NCBI GenBank assembly: GCA_938040915.1
Contig: CALHZE010000167.1
Location: 1 to 14,730 of the forward strand
DNA from: an uncultured Bacteroidia bacterium
Lineage (GTDB): Bacteria; Bacteroidota; Bacteroidia; Bacteroidales; CAJPTX01
DNA length: 14,730 bases
Direction of reading: 5' to 3'
The notes below the pieces were generated by a model. It was not told the DNA's origin and ran no database searches. It was given only the letters and a program-made list of their open reading frames with translations. This document shows positions 14,353 through 14,730 of the stretch, piece by piece. Each line of letters starts with the position of its first letter. Within the stretch, counting starts at the first letter, position 1. The position numbers and the translations under genes are program-made.

Positions 14353-14730
14353 TTAGAACAATGGGTGTAATTCGTCGGGGGTCGCAGGTAAGTCGTTCCC
14401 CGTGGAGTTTTGCCCTGCGTCGACGAGTTGGCTGCCCGTAGAGATGGAGGCAGACACCCAACGAAAGAAGGCTCGGATGCCGGCGGAATCCATCGTTTCG
14501 AGGCGCACCACGTTCTCTGTAATCTGTTGTAGGATGGTGTCGTCGGCGTCGGGCCCTGCGGCGCATGCCACGACGATGCCCACCTTCCGTTTCTTAAACT
14601 CAGCCAAGCCCTCTTCCCACGCGTCATTGGGGGCGCCGTCGGTAAAGATAAAGACGAGGGGTTTCCAGTCGCCCTTGACGGTGGTGGTAGACTTGGTCAC
14701 CTCGTTATCTAAACGGTCAGCGAGGAGCTT
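14353..14730 (-). CDS. TerY/YegL-like von Willebrand A protein, C-terminal end (partial)
   Basis: The last 125 residues of a vWA-domain protein enter from the right edge. The segment DWKPLVFIFTDGAPND holds the TDGxP part of the MIDAS metal site, preceded by a short basic linker and followed by the alternating beta-alpha pattern (VGIVVACAAG). The closing ETMDSAGIRAFFRWVSASIS is characteristic of TerY/YegL proteins. The first MIDAS motif (DxSxS) must lie outside the window. The tail after SASIS is polar, ending ...DELHPLF. The frame is open to base 14730 with no disruption. Together with the PP2C and kinase genes it forms the triad found beside ter genes and as E. coli yegL-pphC-yegI. In that system the vWA protein is thought to be a metal-dependent scaffold, though this has little experimental support. 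Confidence 0.9.
   Translation of the reverse strand, partial: KLLADRLDNEVTKSTTTVKGDWKPLVFIFTDGAPNDAWEEGLAEFKKRKVGIVVACAAGPDADDTILQQITENVVRLETMDSAGIRAFFRWVSASISTGSQLVDAGQNSTGNDLPATPDELHPLF

Noticed and set aside
14324..14566. 81-residue N-terminal extension of the PP2C phosphatase frame
   Set aside because: It overlaps the vWA gene almost fully, is an Arg-rich low-plausibility sequence, and ATG 14323 gives a sensible domain start with a 29-base gap.
1..14730. Search for CRISPR arrays, insertion sequences, tRNA genes and attachment sites
   Set aside because: No repeat-spacer pattern, transposase frame, terminal inverted repeats or tRNA-like cloverleaf was seen, and nearly the whole window is filled by confident coding genes.

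Overview
This 14.7 kb window most likely comes from a Bacteroidota chromosome. Porphyromonas or a close relative is my best guess, not a proven one. The reasons are: a LysM-type I periplasmic-binding fusion protein typical of that phylum, a PepO-type M13 lipoprotein peptidase, an etfB-etfA-acyl-CoA dehydrogenase cluster suited to an amino-acid fermenter, and -7 boxes of the Bacteroidota form TAnnTTTG ahead of two transcription units. No mobile elements, RNA genes, CRISPR arrays or long repeats are visible.

Layout: the 3' end of aspS (aspartyl-tRNA synthetase) enters on the + strand and converges on a strong hairpin terminator (352-397). Everything after it is on the - strand. Read in transcription order from the right, the first block is a TerY-P (YegL/PphC/YegI-like) triad: a von Willebrand A protein (cut by the window edge), a PP2C phosphatase with an extra N-terminal domain, and an unusual Ser/Thr protein kinase with a zinc ribbon and a C-terminal beta-rich domain. 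Sixty bases downstream is a PMCA-type Ca2+-transporting P-type ATPase, followed by a small DUF805 membrane protein with a strong Shine-Dalgarno sequence and then a terminator (with a possible second one). The next block is etfB-etfA-acyl-CoA dehydrogenase-pepO, with a candidate promoter before etfB and a strong terminator after pepO. The last unit is the LysM/periplasmic-binding protein gene, whose candidate promoter abuts the pepO terminator.

How the genes may work together: the triad encodes a kinase, an opposing phosphatase and a metal-dependent vWA adaptor. This module is known from comparative genomics of Ter-type stress systems and from E. coli yegI/pphC/yegL, but its substrates are unknown. 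Here it is co-directional with a Ca2+ pump, so coupling of reversible phosphorylation to calcium efflux is a reasonable but unproven idea. The most striking detail is that the kinase seems to lack the canonical beta-3 (VAxK) lysine and instead has a lysine in its glycine-rich loop, at the place used by eukaryotic WNK kinases. The etf/dehydrogenase block is an electron-transfer module for acyl-CoA/enoyl-CoA chemistry. Its EtfB sequence resembles flavin-bifurcating ETFs.
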